This document shows positions 1 through 6,719 of a stretch of DNA of 16,170 nucleotides, piece by piece. Below the pieces are notes generated by a model, which ran no database searches, was not told the origin of the DNA, and worked only from the letters and a program-made list of their open reading frames with translations. A program made the translations under genes and the position numbers. Source of the DNA: Bacteroidales bacterium (GTDB lineage Bacteria; Bacteroidota; Bacteroidia; Bacteroidales; ML635J-15); contig JALOAQ010000070.1 of NCBI GenBank assembly GCA_023228725.1, positions 1 through 16,170 on the forward strand, given 5' to 3'. How positions within the stretch are numbered: the stretch's first letter is position 1; each line of letters starts with the position of its first letter.

Positions 1-2396
1 CAACGGCTTACAAACCGTGGTTTACTTCTTATTTGTGGAGTACTGGCGAAACAGATTCTGTGATTCATGTAAATAAACCAGGAGTTTATTCATGTACAGT
101 AACAGATATTTTCGGTTTTGAGTCTAGTGATGATATTAGAGTGTTTTATCCACAAGTGAATAATTTTGCAGATACAATTATATGTTATGGAAATTCTGTA
201 ATTTGGGACGCAGAACTTACAGGAGATTATTCCTATGAATGGCTTGGCTCGCCAGAAACTACTCAATCAATCGAAATTTTTTATGAGGGCGATTATGCTT
301 TGATTATTACCGATAGTTTGGGCTGTAAATATTATAGCGATACAATAAACTTTAGTTTTGATAAATATGAATTAACAGCTTCTATAGGTCCTGCAGATAC
401 TTTGCTTTGTGCTGGAAATAGATTGAGTTTGGCAACAAATTCTGACGAAACTGTAAGCTATCTTTGGAGTACTGGAGCTGAAACACCTGAAATTACCCTT
501 TCTGAGTCGGGAACTTATTCTGTAACTTGCACAAATTGGCGTGCTTGCTCGGCTAAAGATGAAATTGCAGTAACAATTATGGGAACTGTGCCAAATCCTG
601 ATTTTTCTGTGCAAGGACATTGTGCAAAAAATCTAATTTCGTTTAACGATCAATCTACAAGCCCAGAAGGAAATATAAACTTTTGGCAGTGGTTTGTAAA
701 TGGTGAAGTGTTTGCAAGTTCTCAAAATAGCGAAATTACTCTTGACGAACCTGGTAATTACAATATTCGCTTACAAATAAAAACAGATTTAGATTGCGGC
801 GATTATTTAGATGAAACTATTGAAGTTTTCCCACTTCCAGAACCAAAGTTTTTCCCAGATTATTATTGTCAATGGGCAGAAATAGATTTTATTTCTAAAA
901 CAACAATTTTAAGTGGAAATATTTTAAATAATTATTGGCAATTTAATGATTTTGATCTTTTTGGAGACACTGTATCTTATGTTTTTGAAAATTCTGGTAT
1001 TAATACTGTAAAGTTAATAAGCGAGTCAGAGCAAGCATGTAGGGATTCTATTATTAAAGAAATTTTTGTAAAACAAGCAGTAAAACCAGATTTTCTTTCC
1101 CAAAACGCCTGTGTTAACAGCGAATCGTCATTTATAAATATTACAGAGCAAAGTTCTTATAATTTACCTGTTTCGTGGAATTGGAATTTTGGTGATGGAA
1201 ATTTTGGTGAAAATTCAGACCCATCACATGTTTACGAAAATTCTGGTATTTATGATGTGAGTTTATCTGTTGTTTGGCAAAACACTTGTGAAACTTCAAT
1301 CACTAAGCAAATTGAAATTTATGATAATCCAGAATTAGAATTATTGGTTGAAAACTCATGCGTAAACAGTGAATTTACTGTAGCGAAAAATATTGAATCA
1401 CAATCAGGTGAAATTGTGGAATATATATGGAATTTTAATGGAAATGAAATTATTTCAAATACAGATGCTTCGCCAACTTTTGTTTGCGATACGATAGGAG
1501 AATATCCAATTAGTTTAGAAATAAAATCAGAATATGGTTGTGAGGCTTTTGCTCAAGATACTATAAAAGTTTATCCATTACCACAAGTTGATTTTGCAAT
1601 GTCAAGAGATTGGGGCGGATTTCCTTTTACTGTTGATTTTACAAATTTAAGCCAAGGAGCAAGCCAATATTTATGGTCTTTTGGAGATTCTGAAAGTTCA
1701 ATAGAAGAAAACCCAACGCATATTTATATTTCTGAAGGAGAGTTTTTTGTAAACTTAACAGCTGTGTCAGAATATGGTTGCTCAGATTATATAGAGAAAA
1801 AAATAATATCAGTAAACCCAATAATGGACTTGATTTTATATGATTTACGTACAAAATTAAATGGAAATTATTTAGAAATTTCGGTTTATATAATCAATAA
1901 TGGAACTTTACCAGTAAGCAAACCTGAACTAGTTTTAAATTTGGGTGAGGGAAAAATTTACAGAGAAAGTTTAGACTCAATTCCAGTTAGTCAAGTAATT
2001 GATTATACATTGAAAACAGAAATTTGGCGAGCAGAAAAAACTCTTCCAGAAATTATTTGTTTAGAAGTTTTTGCTAATCCTTATGAAGGACATTACGAAA
2101 ACAATACTGAAGATAATTTAATTTGTGCAGGCAATGTTAAAAATTTAGTCTTATTTCTGCCATATCCTAACCCAGCAAGTCAAAGCATAACAGTAGAATA
2201 TGTATTAAGCAAAGCAACAGACTGTGTGGTAAGACTTATCAACTCTATGGGCGAAAAAGTTTATGAAATTAAGTTTACAGAAAAAGATTTGCATAATAAA
2301 TTTGAAATAAATGTAGAAGAATTTGCCGGCGGCGTTTATTATTTGCAAGTAATAGCAGGGGAGGAGCAAGAAAATAGAAAGATTATTTTACGCTAA
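1..2396 (+). CDS. Secreted PKD/Ig-like repeat protein with T9SS C-terminal sorting domain (5' partial)
   Basis: This is probably a large cell-surface or secreted protein exported through the Sec and type IX systems. The frame is open back to the left edge (codons read from position 3), so the TTG at 33 is an internal Leu and the true start lies outside the window. Order seen: three Ig-like units with a WSTG-type core (about 30-160, 231-350, 459-580); five PKD-like domains (about 591-837, 840-1080, 1084-1325, 1333-1575, 1587-1815), the third carrying WNWNFGDG and the fifth LWSFGDS; a CARDB-like beta region (about 1822-2135); and a T9SS type A sorting domain (about 2145-2393) beginning at YPNPASQ and ending RKIILR. 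The cargo function is unknown: no catalytic domain is visible, and an adhesive or structural role is inferred. A catalytic domain could lie upstream of the window. The gene is followed at once by repeat copy A, and I see no intrinsic terminator of its own. Confidence 0.9.
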   Translation, partial: TAYKPWFTSYLWSTGETDSVIHVNKPGVYSCTVTDIFGFESSDDIRVFYPQVNNFADTIICYGNSVIWDAELTGDYSYEWLGSPETTQSIEIFYEGDYALIITDSLGCKYYSDTINFSFDKYELTASIGPADTLLCAGNRLSLATNSDETVSYLWSTGAETPEITLSESGTYSVTCTNWRACSAKDEIAVTIMGTVPNPDFSVQGHCAKNLISFNDQSTSPEGNINFWQWFVNGEVFASSQNSEITLDEPGNYNIRLQIKTDLDCGDYLDETIEVFPLPEPKFFPDYYCQWAEIDFISKTTILSGNILNNYWQFNDFDLFGDTVSYVFENSGINTVKLISESEQACRDSIIKEIFVKQAVKPDFLSQNACVNSESSFINITEQSSYNLPVSWNWNFGDGNFGENSDPSHVYENSGIYDVSLSVVWQNTCETSITKQIEIYDNPELELLVENSCVNSEFTVAKNIESQSGEIVEYIWNFNGNEIISNTDASPTFVCDTIGEYPISLEIKSEYGCEAFAQDTIKVYPLPQVDFAMSRDWGGFPFTVDFTNLSQGASQYLWSFGDSESSIEENPTHIYISEGEFFVNLTAVSEYGCSDYIEKKIISVNPIMDLILYDLRTKLNGNYLEISVYIINNGTLPVSKPELVLNLGEGKIYRESLDSIPVSQVIDYTLKTEIWRAEKTLPEIICLEVFANPYEGHYENNTEDNLICAGNVKNLVLFLPYPNPASQSITVEYVLSKATDCVVRLINSMGEKVYEIKFTEKDLHNKFEINVEEFAGGVYYLQVIAGEEQENRKIILR

Positions 2397-2400
2397 TTTT

Positions 2401-2608
2401 GGCTTCTTCGTTTTTCGCTTCGCTCAAAACTCGAAGATGACAACCACTAATTGCACGAATTTACACTAATTTTTGCTTCTCGCATTTAGCTACGCTCAAA
2501 AAAAAAGAGTTAAAAGTGGAAAGTTTATAAAGTCGAAAGTGCATCTCGCATTTCGCCCACTAACAACTAAATACTAAGCACTAAATACTAAGCACTTTAT
2601 AGACTTTC
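2401..2608. repeat. Direct repeat copy A (MITE-like, non-coding)
   Basis: This is the first of two direct copies that flank the AlbA_2-type gene; the other is 4225-4430. The last 101 bp (2508-2608) are identical to 4330-4430, and the 5' half is similar but diverged. Inside the identical block, arm 2518-2533 is an inverted repeat of 2594-2609 with one mismatch in 16, giving a potential long hairpin. The 60-nt space between the arms contains a 14-bp tandem duplication (2566-2579, 2580-2593). The 5' half holds two modules of the type TTCGCTWCGCTCAAA, and TCTTCG (2405-2410) can pair with CGAAGA (2432-2437). No ORF is evident. Together with 2609-2755 this explains most of the gap between the surface-protein gene and the AlbA_2 gene. 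Confidence 0.9.
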
Positions 2609-2627
2609 CAGACTTTCCAGACTTTTT
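2601..2627. repeat. 9-bp tandem repeat, three units
   Basis: Three tandem units of AGACTTTCC, the last degenerate (AGACTTTTT), run on from the right arm of repeat copy A. They are followed by two units of AACTTTT at 2628-2641. Copy B has only the first unit before miaB coding sequence begins. This looks like slippage at the edge of the repeat element. Confidence 0.8.
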
Positions 2628-2629
2628 AA

Positions 2630-2648
2630 CTTTTAACTTTTAATTTAT
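2630..2648. repeat. Left partner of an imperfect inverted repeat inside the direct repeats
   Basis: The 19-nt block is complementary at 16 of 19 positions to 4205-4223. All three mismatches are T versus C. The two blocks lie just inside the two direct repeats, at either end of the AlbA_2-containing segment. The sequence is low in complexity, so chance similarity is possible. Confidence 0.4.
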
Positions 2649-2661
2649 TATAGCTGGTCAG

Positions 2662-2787
2662 TTATGGATTATTATATACAACTTGTGAATTCTGTTTAAT
2701 CAATTCAAAATTATTTGCTGTTTTTCGGGTAACATTTTCAATAGTTTTCTCTATGTCAGCCACTATTTTCTGTGAATCTATTTTCAA
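2662..2787 (-). other. Possible small ORF overlapping the 3' end of the AlbA_2 gene
   Basis: In another minus-strand frame a 41-residue reading frame can start at TTG (2785-2787), overlap the last codons of the AlbA_2-type gene and end with TAA at 2662-2664. It includes KTIENVTRKTANNFELIKQ, a plausible helical segment. Its codons are mostly purine-first, as in real genes of this window. It could be a separate small protein, a C-terminal extension reached by a frameshift, or chance. The upstream protein already ends just after its winged helix, as expected for the family, so a frameshift is not required. No start signal is visible. I treat this as a candidate only. Confidence 0.2.
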
Positions 2788-4177
2788 CAACAAAATAACC
2801 TCCTGTTTTTGTTGCCCCTTTAAATTCAATTTTATTATTTCTCCTTAATTCTTTAATCCATCTTTCAATAGTGCGTAAACTTACACCAAAATGCTGATGA
2901 ATTTCTTTTGTGTTTACTCCTGGATTCTTTTTAATAATTTCTAAGACTTCATTTACACCGACATTTACACCGACATTTACACCGACATTTGCACCGACAT
3001 TTGCACCGACATTTGCACCGACATTTGCACTGATATTTTCTTTAATCGCAGTTGTTTTTTGTTGATTGTATCTTATTGTAGTCAATAATCCATTAGCTGC
3101 ATTATCAATTAACAACTCCATAGTCGGATAATTTTCTATTTCATGCCTAATTCGCAAAAAACCGGATCCATATTTTTCAATTTCGCCTATTAAATAAAAT
3201 GCTTCTGCGATTAATTTATTTCTTGTATTCGCCTGATAATCATCTCTTTTTAATTGTTCTACAGTAAGATTCCCATATAATGCTCCTGGGTTATAAAAAG
3301 TGATAGAATTATCAAAAATCTTAATTTGGATATCGATAGGGCTTAAATAATCACGATGAATGATTGCATTTAACACTAACTCTCTTAAAGCAGGAAGAGG
3401 ATATTCAAAAATTTCTGTTCGTTGTGCTGTTTCTCCAGTAATTTCAAAAGCTACCTTGATATGCGAAATAATGTATTTCATTGTCTCTTCAACAACTTCA
3501 AAGAGTGTTCCTTTTATCATTTTGTCATCAATAATCAAGGAAGAGGTTTTAAATCTGCCGATATGAACATTGTACTCTAAATCTTCATTAGCAAATAATA
3601 GCCAAGCAGCGTTAGTAATTTTTTCTTCTCTAATCAGCTTTAACTTTGTTAAACTGCTATTCCAATCATCTAATAATTGAAATCTACCTGTTTTATTTAC
3701 TCGCGAAATAAACTTCTTTACTTTATCTATGTCTAATTCGTTAATTGTTTTATATGGCTTTTCATAAGCATCCCAAGACAATTGCAATGATTGTAAACTT
3801 AAATCTGTAATTTCTATTGCTGATAGCTGGTGATTAGAATTATTTATTCGTTTATAATATCTTCCTTTGAAAGAAATGGGTTTAACAGGAAACTCTTGCA
3901 CTTGAATAATCACAATCTTTTTATCATTATAGTCTAGTACTTTAACCTGTGGTATGATGGATGGTTGTGTTTTGATTTTAATATCATTCAGCCATTTTTG
4001 CAAGCTTTCTTTTCCTAATTTAACTCCTATAACTTCTCCTTTATCATTCACTCCTATATATACACTTCCGCCCTTATGATTGGCAAAGGCAACTAAAGAA
4101 ATAATCGCTTCTTCTTGAAAAGAAGTTTTAAACTCTATTCTTTCATTTTCTGTAATATTTAGCTTGAACTCAGACAA
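2756..4177 (-). CDS. Schlafen AlbA_2 domain / HATPase-like regulator (COG2865-type)
   Basis: This is a putative DNA- or RNA-binding, ATP-binding regulator of the COG2865 type; its target is unknown. The N-terminus (about residues 8-125) fits the Schlafen AlbA_2 domain, with IEFKTSFQEEAIISLVAFAN followed by GGSVYIGVND. Residues about 260-355 fit the HATPase_C_4-like region, with LRELVLNAIIHRDY, YNPG and EKYGSGFLRIR. Residues 382-409 are a low-complexity Asn-Val-Gly-Ala/Val tetrapeptide array encoded by seven 12-bp units. Residues about 410-465 form a winged helix (SLRTIERWIKELRR). The start is TTG at 4175-4177: the frame is closed by a stop at 4187-4189 and there is no ATG near the N-terminus, and the start fits the family N-terminus. 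The 473-residue length is normal for the family. The gene stands alone between two direct repeats, which suggests mobility. Some AlbA_2 proteins are linked to defence or toxin-antitoxin-like settings, but nothing here shows such a role. Confidence 0.88.
   Translation of the reverse strand: MSEFKLNITENERIEFKTSFQEEAIISLVAFANHKGGSVYIGVNDKGEVIGVKLGKESLQKWLNDIKIKTQPSIIPQVKVLDYNDKKIVIIQVQEFPVKPISFKGRYYKRINNSNHQLSAIEITDLSLQSLQLSWDAYEKPYKTINELDIDKVKKFISRVNKTGRFQLLDDWNSSLTKLKLIREEKITNAAWLLFANEDLEYNVHIGRFKTSSLIIDDKMIKGTLFEVVEETMKYIISHIKVAFEITGETAQRTEIFEYPLPALRELVLNAIIHRDYLSPIDIQIKIFDNSITFYNPGALYGNLTVEQLKRDDYQANTRNKLIAEAFYLIGEIEKYGSGFLRIRHEIENYPTMELLIDNAANGLLTTIRYNQQKTTAIKENISANVGANVGANVGANVGVNVGVNVGVNEVLEIIKKNPGVNTKEIHQHFGVSLRTIERWIKELRRNNKIEFKGATKTGGYFVVENRFTENSG
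2951..3034 (-). repeat. In-frame 12-bp tandem array (7 units) inside the AlbA_2 gene
   Basis: Seven head-to-tail 12-bp units of ATTTRCACCGAC are read on the + strand here; the gene is on the minus strand. Three contiguous units have the variant ATTTAC and four have ATTTGC, the last also degenerate at its end (ATTTGCACTGAT). Each unit encodes four residues (Gly-Val/Ala-Asn-Val), so changes in copy number keep the frame. The grouping of variants points to local duplication by slippage. The array sits in the linker between the ATPase-like part and the winged helix. Confidence 0.95.
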
Positions 4178-4191
4178 ATTGTTTTTTTATG

Positions 4192-4199
4192 CAAATATA
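4192..4199 (-). promoter_or_regulatory. Candidate -7 box of the AlbA_2-type gene
   Basis: On the minus strand this reads TATATTTG, which matches the Bacteroidota -7 consensus TAnnTTTG. It lies 15 nt before the TTG start, so the 5' leader would be about 8-10 nt. The -33 position carries TTTC rather than TTTG. The box lies inside the repeat-bounded segment, so the gene would carry its own promoter. Confidence 0.4.
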
Positions 4200-4204
4200 T
4201 AAAT

Positions 4205-4223
4205 ATAAGTTGAAAGTTGAAAG
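4205..4223. repeat. Right partner of an imperfect inverted repeat inside the direct repeats
   Basis: This block pairs with 2630-2648 at 16 of 19 positions. It directly abuts the start of repeat copy B at 4225, and the candidate -7 box of the AlbA_2-type gene lies just to its left. The block is itself a short tandem of GTTGAAA. Confidence 0.4.
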
Positions 4224-4224
4224 G

Positions 4225-4430
4225 GGCTTCTCGTTTTTCGCTACGCTCAAAACTCAAAGAAGACAACCACTAATTATACTAATTTACACTAATTTTTGCT
4301 TCTTGCAGTTCGCTTTGCTCAAAACGAGAAGTTAAAAGTGGAAAGTTTATAAAGTCGAAAGTGCATCTCGCATTTCGCCCACTAACAACTAAATACTAAG
4401 CACTAAATACTAAGCACTTTATAGACTTTC
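4225..4430. repeat. Direct repeat copy B, reaching into the 3' end of miaB
   Basis: This is the second copy of the repeat at 2401-2608, in the same orientation; 4330-4430 is identical to 2508-2608. The same inverted arms are present: 4340-4355 against 4416-4430, with one mismatch in 15. So is the 14-bp tandem duplication (4388-4401, 4402-4415). A second pairing, CTTCTTG (4299-4305) with CGAGAAG (4325-4331), could form a hairpin over the TTCGCT module. The last 12 nt (4419-4430) are coding on the minus strand: they give the stop codon and the final Glu-Ser-Leu of MiaB. The element therefore seems to have inserted at the very end of miaB. Confidence 0.9.
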
Positions 4431-5750
4431 GACTAAAATCTCCCCCTTTAAAGTTGCTGAACTTACTTCTAATATTTTTACATTAACAAAATCTCCTTGC
4501 TTTGCATTTCCTGCATCAAAAACTACTACTTTATTTTGTTCAGTTCTTCCATATAGCATGGATTCAGAACGTTTAGATTTTCCTTCAACTAAAACCTCAA
4601 AAATTTTACCAATATCTTCTTTATTCTTTTTTAAAGAAATTTTATTTTGAAGTTTTATCATTCTTGCTAACCTTTCTTTTTTAACATCTTCAGGCACATT
4701 GTCGTCTAAGTGTTTAGCTGCATGAGTACCAGGTCGTTCTGAATATTTAAACATAAAAGCTAAATCATATTCCACAATTTGCATTAAACTTAAAGTTTCT
4801 TGAAAATCTTCTTCGGTTTCGCCGGAAAAACCACAAAAAATATCCGAAGATAAAGCACAATTAGGAATTCTTGACTTTATTGCTTCAATTCTATTCAAAT
4901 ACCACTCTCTTGTGTATTTTCTATTCATTTTTTCCAATATTTTATTGCTCCCTGATTGTACAGCTAAATGGATATGTTTGCAAATGTTTTTATATTTTGC
5001 CATTACATCTATCAAGTCGTCTGACAAATCTTTTGGATGAGAAGTTGTGAAACGTATTCTCATATTTGGAACAGTTTGAGCAAGCATTTCCATTAATTTT
5101 GGGAAATCTACTTTAAGATTTTTATCCTCAAAATAATATGAGTTTACGTTTTGTCCCAATAAAGTTATTTCTTTAAAATTTTGTTTTTCAAGATTTTTAA
5201 CTTCTTTAATTATATCTAAATAATTGCTGCTTCTTTCTCTTCCACGAGTATATGGAACAATGCAATAAGAACAAAAATTATTACAGCCTCTGGTAATTGC
5301 AACAAATCCGGAAATATTATTTTCACTTTGTTTTATTTGTTCAATTCCTGAGTAAGTTTCGTTTATATCAAAGTTTAAGTTTTTTGGTTTTAAATCAATA
5401 TCAGTTTCCATAATTAATTCAGGTAAAGACCTATAAGCATCAGGACCTGCAACAAAATCAACTGCTTGGTGTTCTAATAATTTTTCTCCAATTCTTTGAG
5501 CCATACAACCTATAATACCGACTTTAAGGTTTTTATTTTTCTTTTTTAAACTTTTAATATGATTTAATCTATTCCAAATTTTTTGTTCTGCATTATCTCT
5601 AACCGAGCAAGTATTTATTAGTATGACATCAGCCTCATTTATTTCTTTAACTCCAGAGTAATCTTTTGCTAACATAATTCCTGCAACTGTTTCCGAATCA
5701 GCCAAATTCATTTGACAGCCATAAGTTTCTATATAAACCTTTTTATCCAT
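4419..5750 (-). CDS. miaB: tRNA-2-methylthio-N6-dimethylallyladenosine synthase MiaB
   Basis: MiaB is a cytoplasmic radical-SAM methylthiotransferase. It adds a methylthio group to N6-isopentenyladenosine at position 37 of tRNAs that read UNN codons. The N-terminal UPF0004 domain shows the three cysteines of the auxiliary cluster: C12 (YGCQMN), C48 (NTCSVR) and C82 (IGCMAQR). The radical-SAM cluster is C156, C160 and C163 in TRGCNNFCSYCIVPYTRGRE. A TRAM domain follows at about 378-440. The MiaB assignment over RimO or MtaB rests on the YGCQMNLADSE N-terminus and the overall length of 443 residues. The start is ATG at 5750. The final Glu-Ser-Leu and the stop codon come from the flanking repeat and follow the natural GEIL end of the TRAM domain, so function is probably intact. 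The gene lies downstream of tsf but is separated from it by a terminator. Confidence 0.96.
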   Translation of the reverse strand: MDKKVYIETYGCQMNLADSETVAGIMLAKDYSGVKEINEADVILINTCSVRDNAEQKIWNRLNHIKSLKKKNKNLKVGIIGCMAQRIGEKLLEHQAVDFVAGPDAYRSLPELIMETDIDLKPKNLNFDINETYSGIEQIKQSENNISGFVAITRGCNNFCSYCIVPYTRGRERSSNYLDIIKEVKNLEKQNFKEITLLGQNVNSYYFEDKNLKVDFPKLMEMLAQTVPNMRIRFTTSHPKDLSDDLIDVMAKYKNICKHIHLAVQSGSNKILEKMNRKYTREWYLNRIEAIKSRIPNCALSSDIFCGFSGETEEDFQETLSLMQIVEYDLAFMFKYSERPGTHAAKHLDDNVPEDVKKERLARMIKLQNKISLKKNKEDIGKIFEVLVEGKSKRSESMLYGRTEQNKVVVFDAGNAKQGDFVNVKILEVSSATLKGEILVESL

Positions 5751-5768
5751 ATTTTGATTTTGAAATTA

Positions 5769-5776
5769 CAAAATTA
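5769..5776 (-). promoter_or_regulatory. Candidate -7 box of miaB
   Basis: The minus strand reads TAATTTTG, a match to TAnnTTTG, 18 nt before the miaB ATG. No good -33 TTTG is seen at the expected spacing, so support is partial. An own promoter is expected because a terminator separates miaB from tsf. Confidence 0.35.
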
Positions 5777-5827
5777 CTAAACTTATATTAGCAATAAACT
5801 ATTTAATGTATTGATATGTTTAAATAA

Positions 5828-5854
5828 AAAAGTCTCGAACAAATCGAGACTTTT
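5828..5854 (-). terminator. Intrinsic terminator after tsf
   Basis: A perfect stem pairs AGTCTCGA (5831-5838) with TCGAGACT (5844-5851) over a 5-nt loop and is extended by three A-T pairs. On the minus strand it is followed by a run of T residues. It lies 18 nt past the tsf stop and should end the rplM-rpsI-rpsB-tsf transcript before miaB. The flanking A/T runs on both sides mean it could also act on the + strand. Confidence 0.85.
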
Positions 5855-5871
5855 AATATTTATTTTTGTTT

Positions 5872-6699
5872 TTAATTTGTTAATCCAAATCTTTTAAAAA
5901 CAGTTACTGTAAGGTCTTTATCTTGTTTTTGCAGATATTCTTTCACAGACGTTTTGGCTTCTTGCACATATTCTTGATTTAACAAAGTGTTTTCTTTGAA
6001 GAATTTTTGAAGTTTACCTTGAGCAATTCTATCAAGTAACTCTTCGGCTTTACCTTCATTACGAGCTTGTTCGCGTCCAACTTCTAATTCTTTGTCAATC
6101 ACTTTTTGAGGCACAGAATCTTTATCTATAGACACTGGGTTCATTGCAGCAATTTGCATAGCAATGTTTAGTCCTATTTGATTATCAACAAGTTTATTTA
6201 AACCTACTAAGCTTGCCAACTTATTTCCCATGTGGTTATATGCACTTACAAGAGGAGCTTGGATTTTATCATAATAAGCTAATTCCATTTTTTCTCCTGT
6301 AATACCGCTTCTTTCTGCAACCATGTCTTCAATACTTTGGTCATTGATTTTTGCAGTTTTAAGTTGATCTATATTTTCAAATAAATTCTCTGCAGCAAAA
6401 TCTAAAATAGTTTTAGCCATAGCTATAAAATCTTCATTTTTTGCAACAAAGTCAGTTTCGCAACTAAGAGCAAGCATTATACCTACAGTATTGTCTTTTG
6501 CAAGTTTTGTTAGTACTACACCTTCCGAAGCTTCTCTGTCAGCTCTTTTGTTTGCAATTGCTAATCCTCTTTCGCGGATAAGTTCTTTTGCTCTTTCAAA
6601 ATCGCCTTCAGCTTCAACCAAAGCTTTTTTGCAGTCCATCATACCTGCGCCTGTCATTTGTCTTAATTTGCTTACATCAGCAGCTGTTATATTTGCCAT
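5872..6699 (-). CDS. tsf: Translation elongation factor Ts
   Basis: EF-Ts is the guanine nucleotide exchange factor that regenerates EF-Tu-GTP in the cytoplasm. The N-terminal UBA-like domain is clear (residues 1-45, with LRQMTGAGMMDCKKAL and FERAKELIRERG). The signature SCETDFVAKNEDF follows at about residues 79-91. The dimerisation part continues to KRFGLTN at the end. The length of 275 residues is usual for Bacteroidota. The start is ATG at 6699, 20 nt after the rpsB stop, so it is co-transcribed with rpsB. A strong terminator follows it. Confidence 0.98.
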   Translation of the reverse strand: MANITAADVSKLRQMTGAGMMDCKKALVEAEGDFERAKELIRERGLAIANKRADREASEGVVLTKLAKDNTVGIMLALSCETDFVAKNEDFIAMAKTILDFAAENLFENIDQLKTAKINDQSIEDMVAERSGITGEKMELAYYDKIQAPLVSAYNHMGNKLASLVGLNKLVDNQIGLNIAMQIAAMNPVSIDKDSVPQKVIDKELEVGREQARNEGKAEELLDRIAQGKLQKFFKENTLLNQEYVQEAKTSVKEYLQKQDKDLTVTVFKRFGLTN

Positions 6700-6719
6700 C
6701 TTACCAAATTTTAAATTAG

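Noticed and set aside
33..35. TTG at 33 as the start of the surface protein
   Set aside because: The frame is open back to the window edge with sequence that continues an Ig-like unit (TSYLWSTGE), and there is no signal peptide after it, so the gene is truncated by the window.
372..620. Minus-strand open frame inside the surface-protein gene
   Set aside because: It overlaps clear Ig-like coding sequence on the + strand and shows no recognisable motif.
2566..2593. 14-bp tandem as iterons or an origin
   Set aside because: There are only two units and no replication protein, integrase or DnaA boxes nearby; the same pair recurs in repeat copy B, so it belongs to the repeat element.
2951..3034. 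Could the 12-bp array be a CRISPR?
   Set aside because: The units are directly adjacent without spacers, are too short, and are in frame within a coding region.
2756..4177. Calling the AlbA_2 gene an anti-phage defence gene
   Set aside because: Isolation between repeats is suggestive of mobility, but no partner gene, toxin or other defence gene is present, and COG2865-type proteins have several proposed roles.
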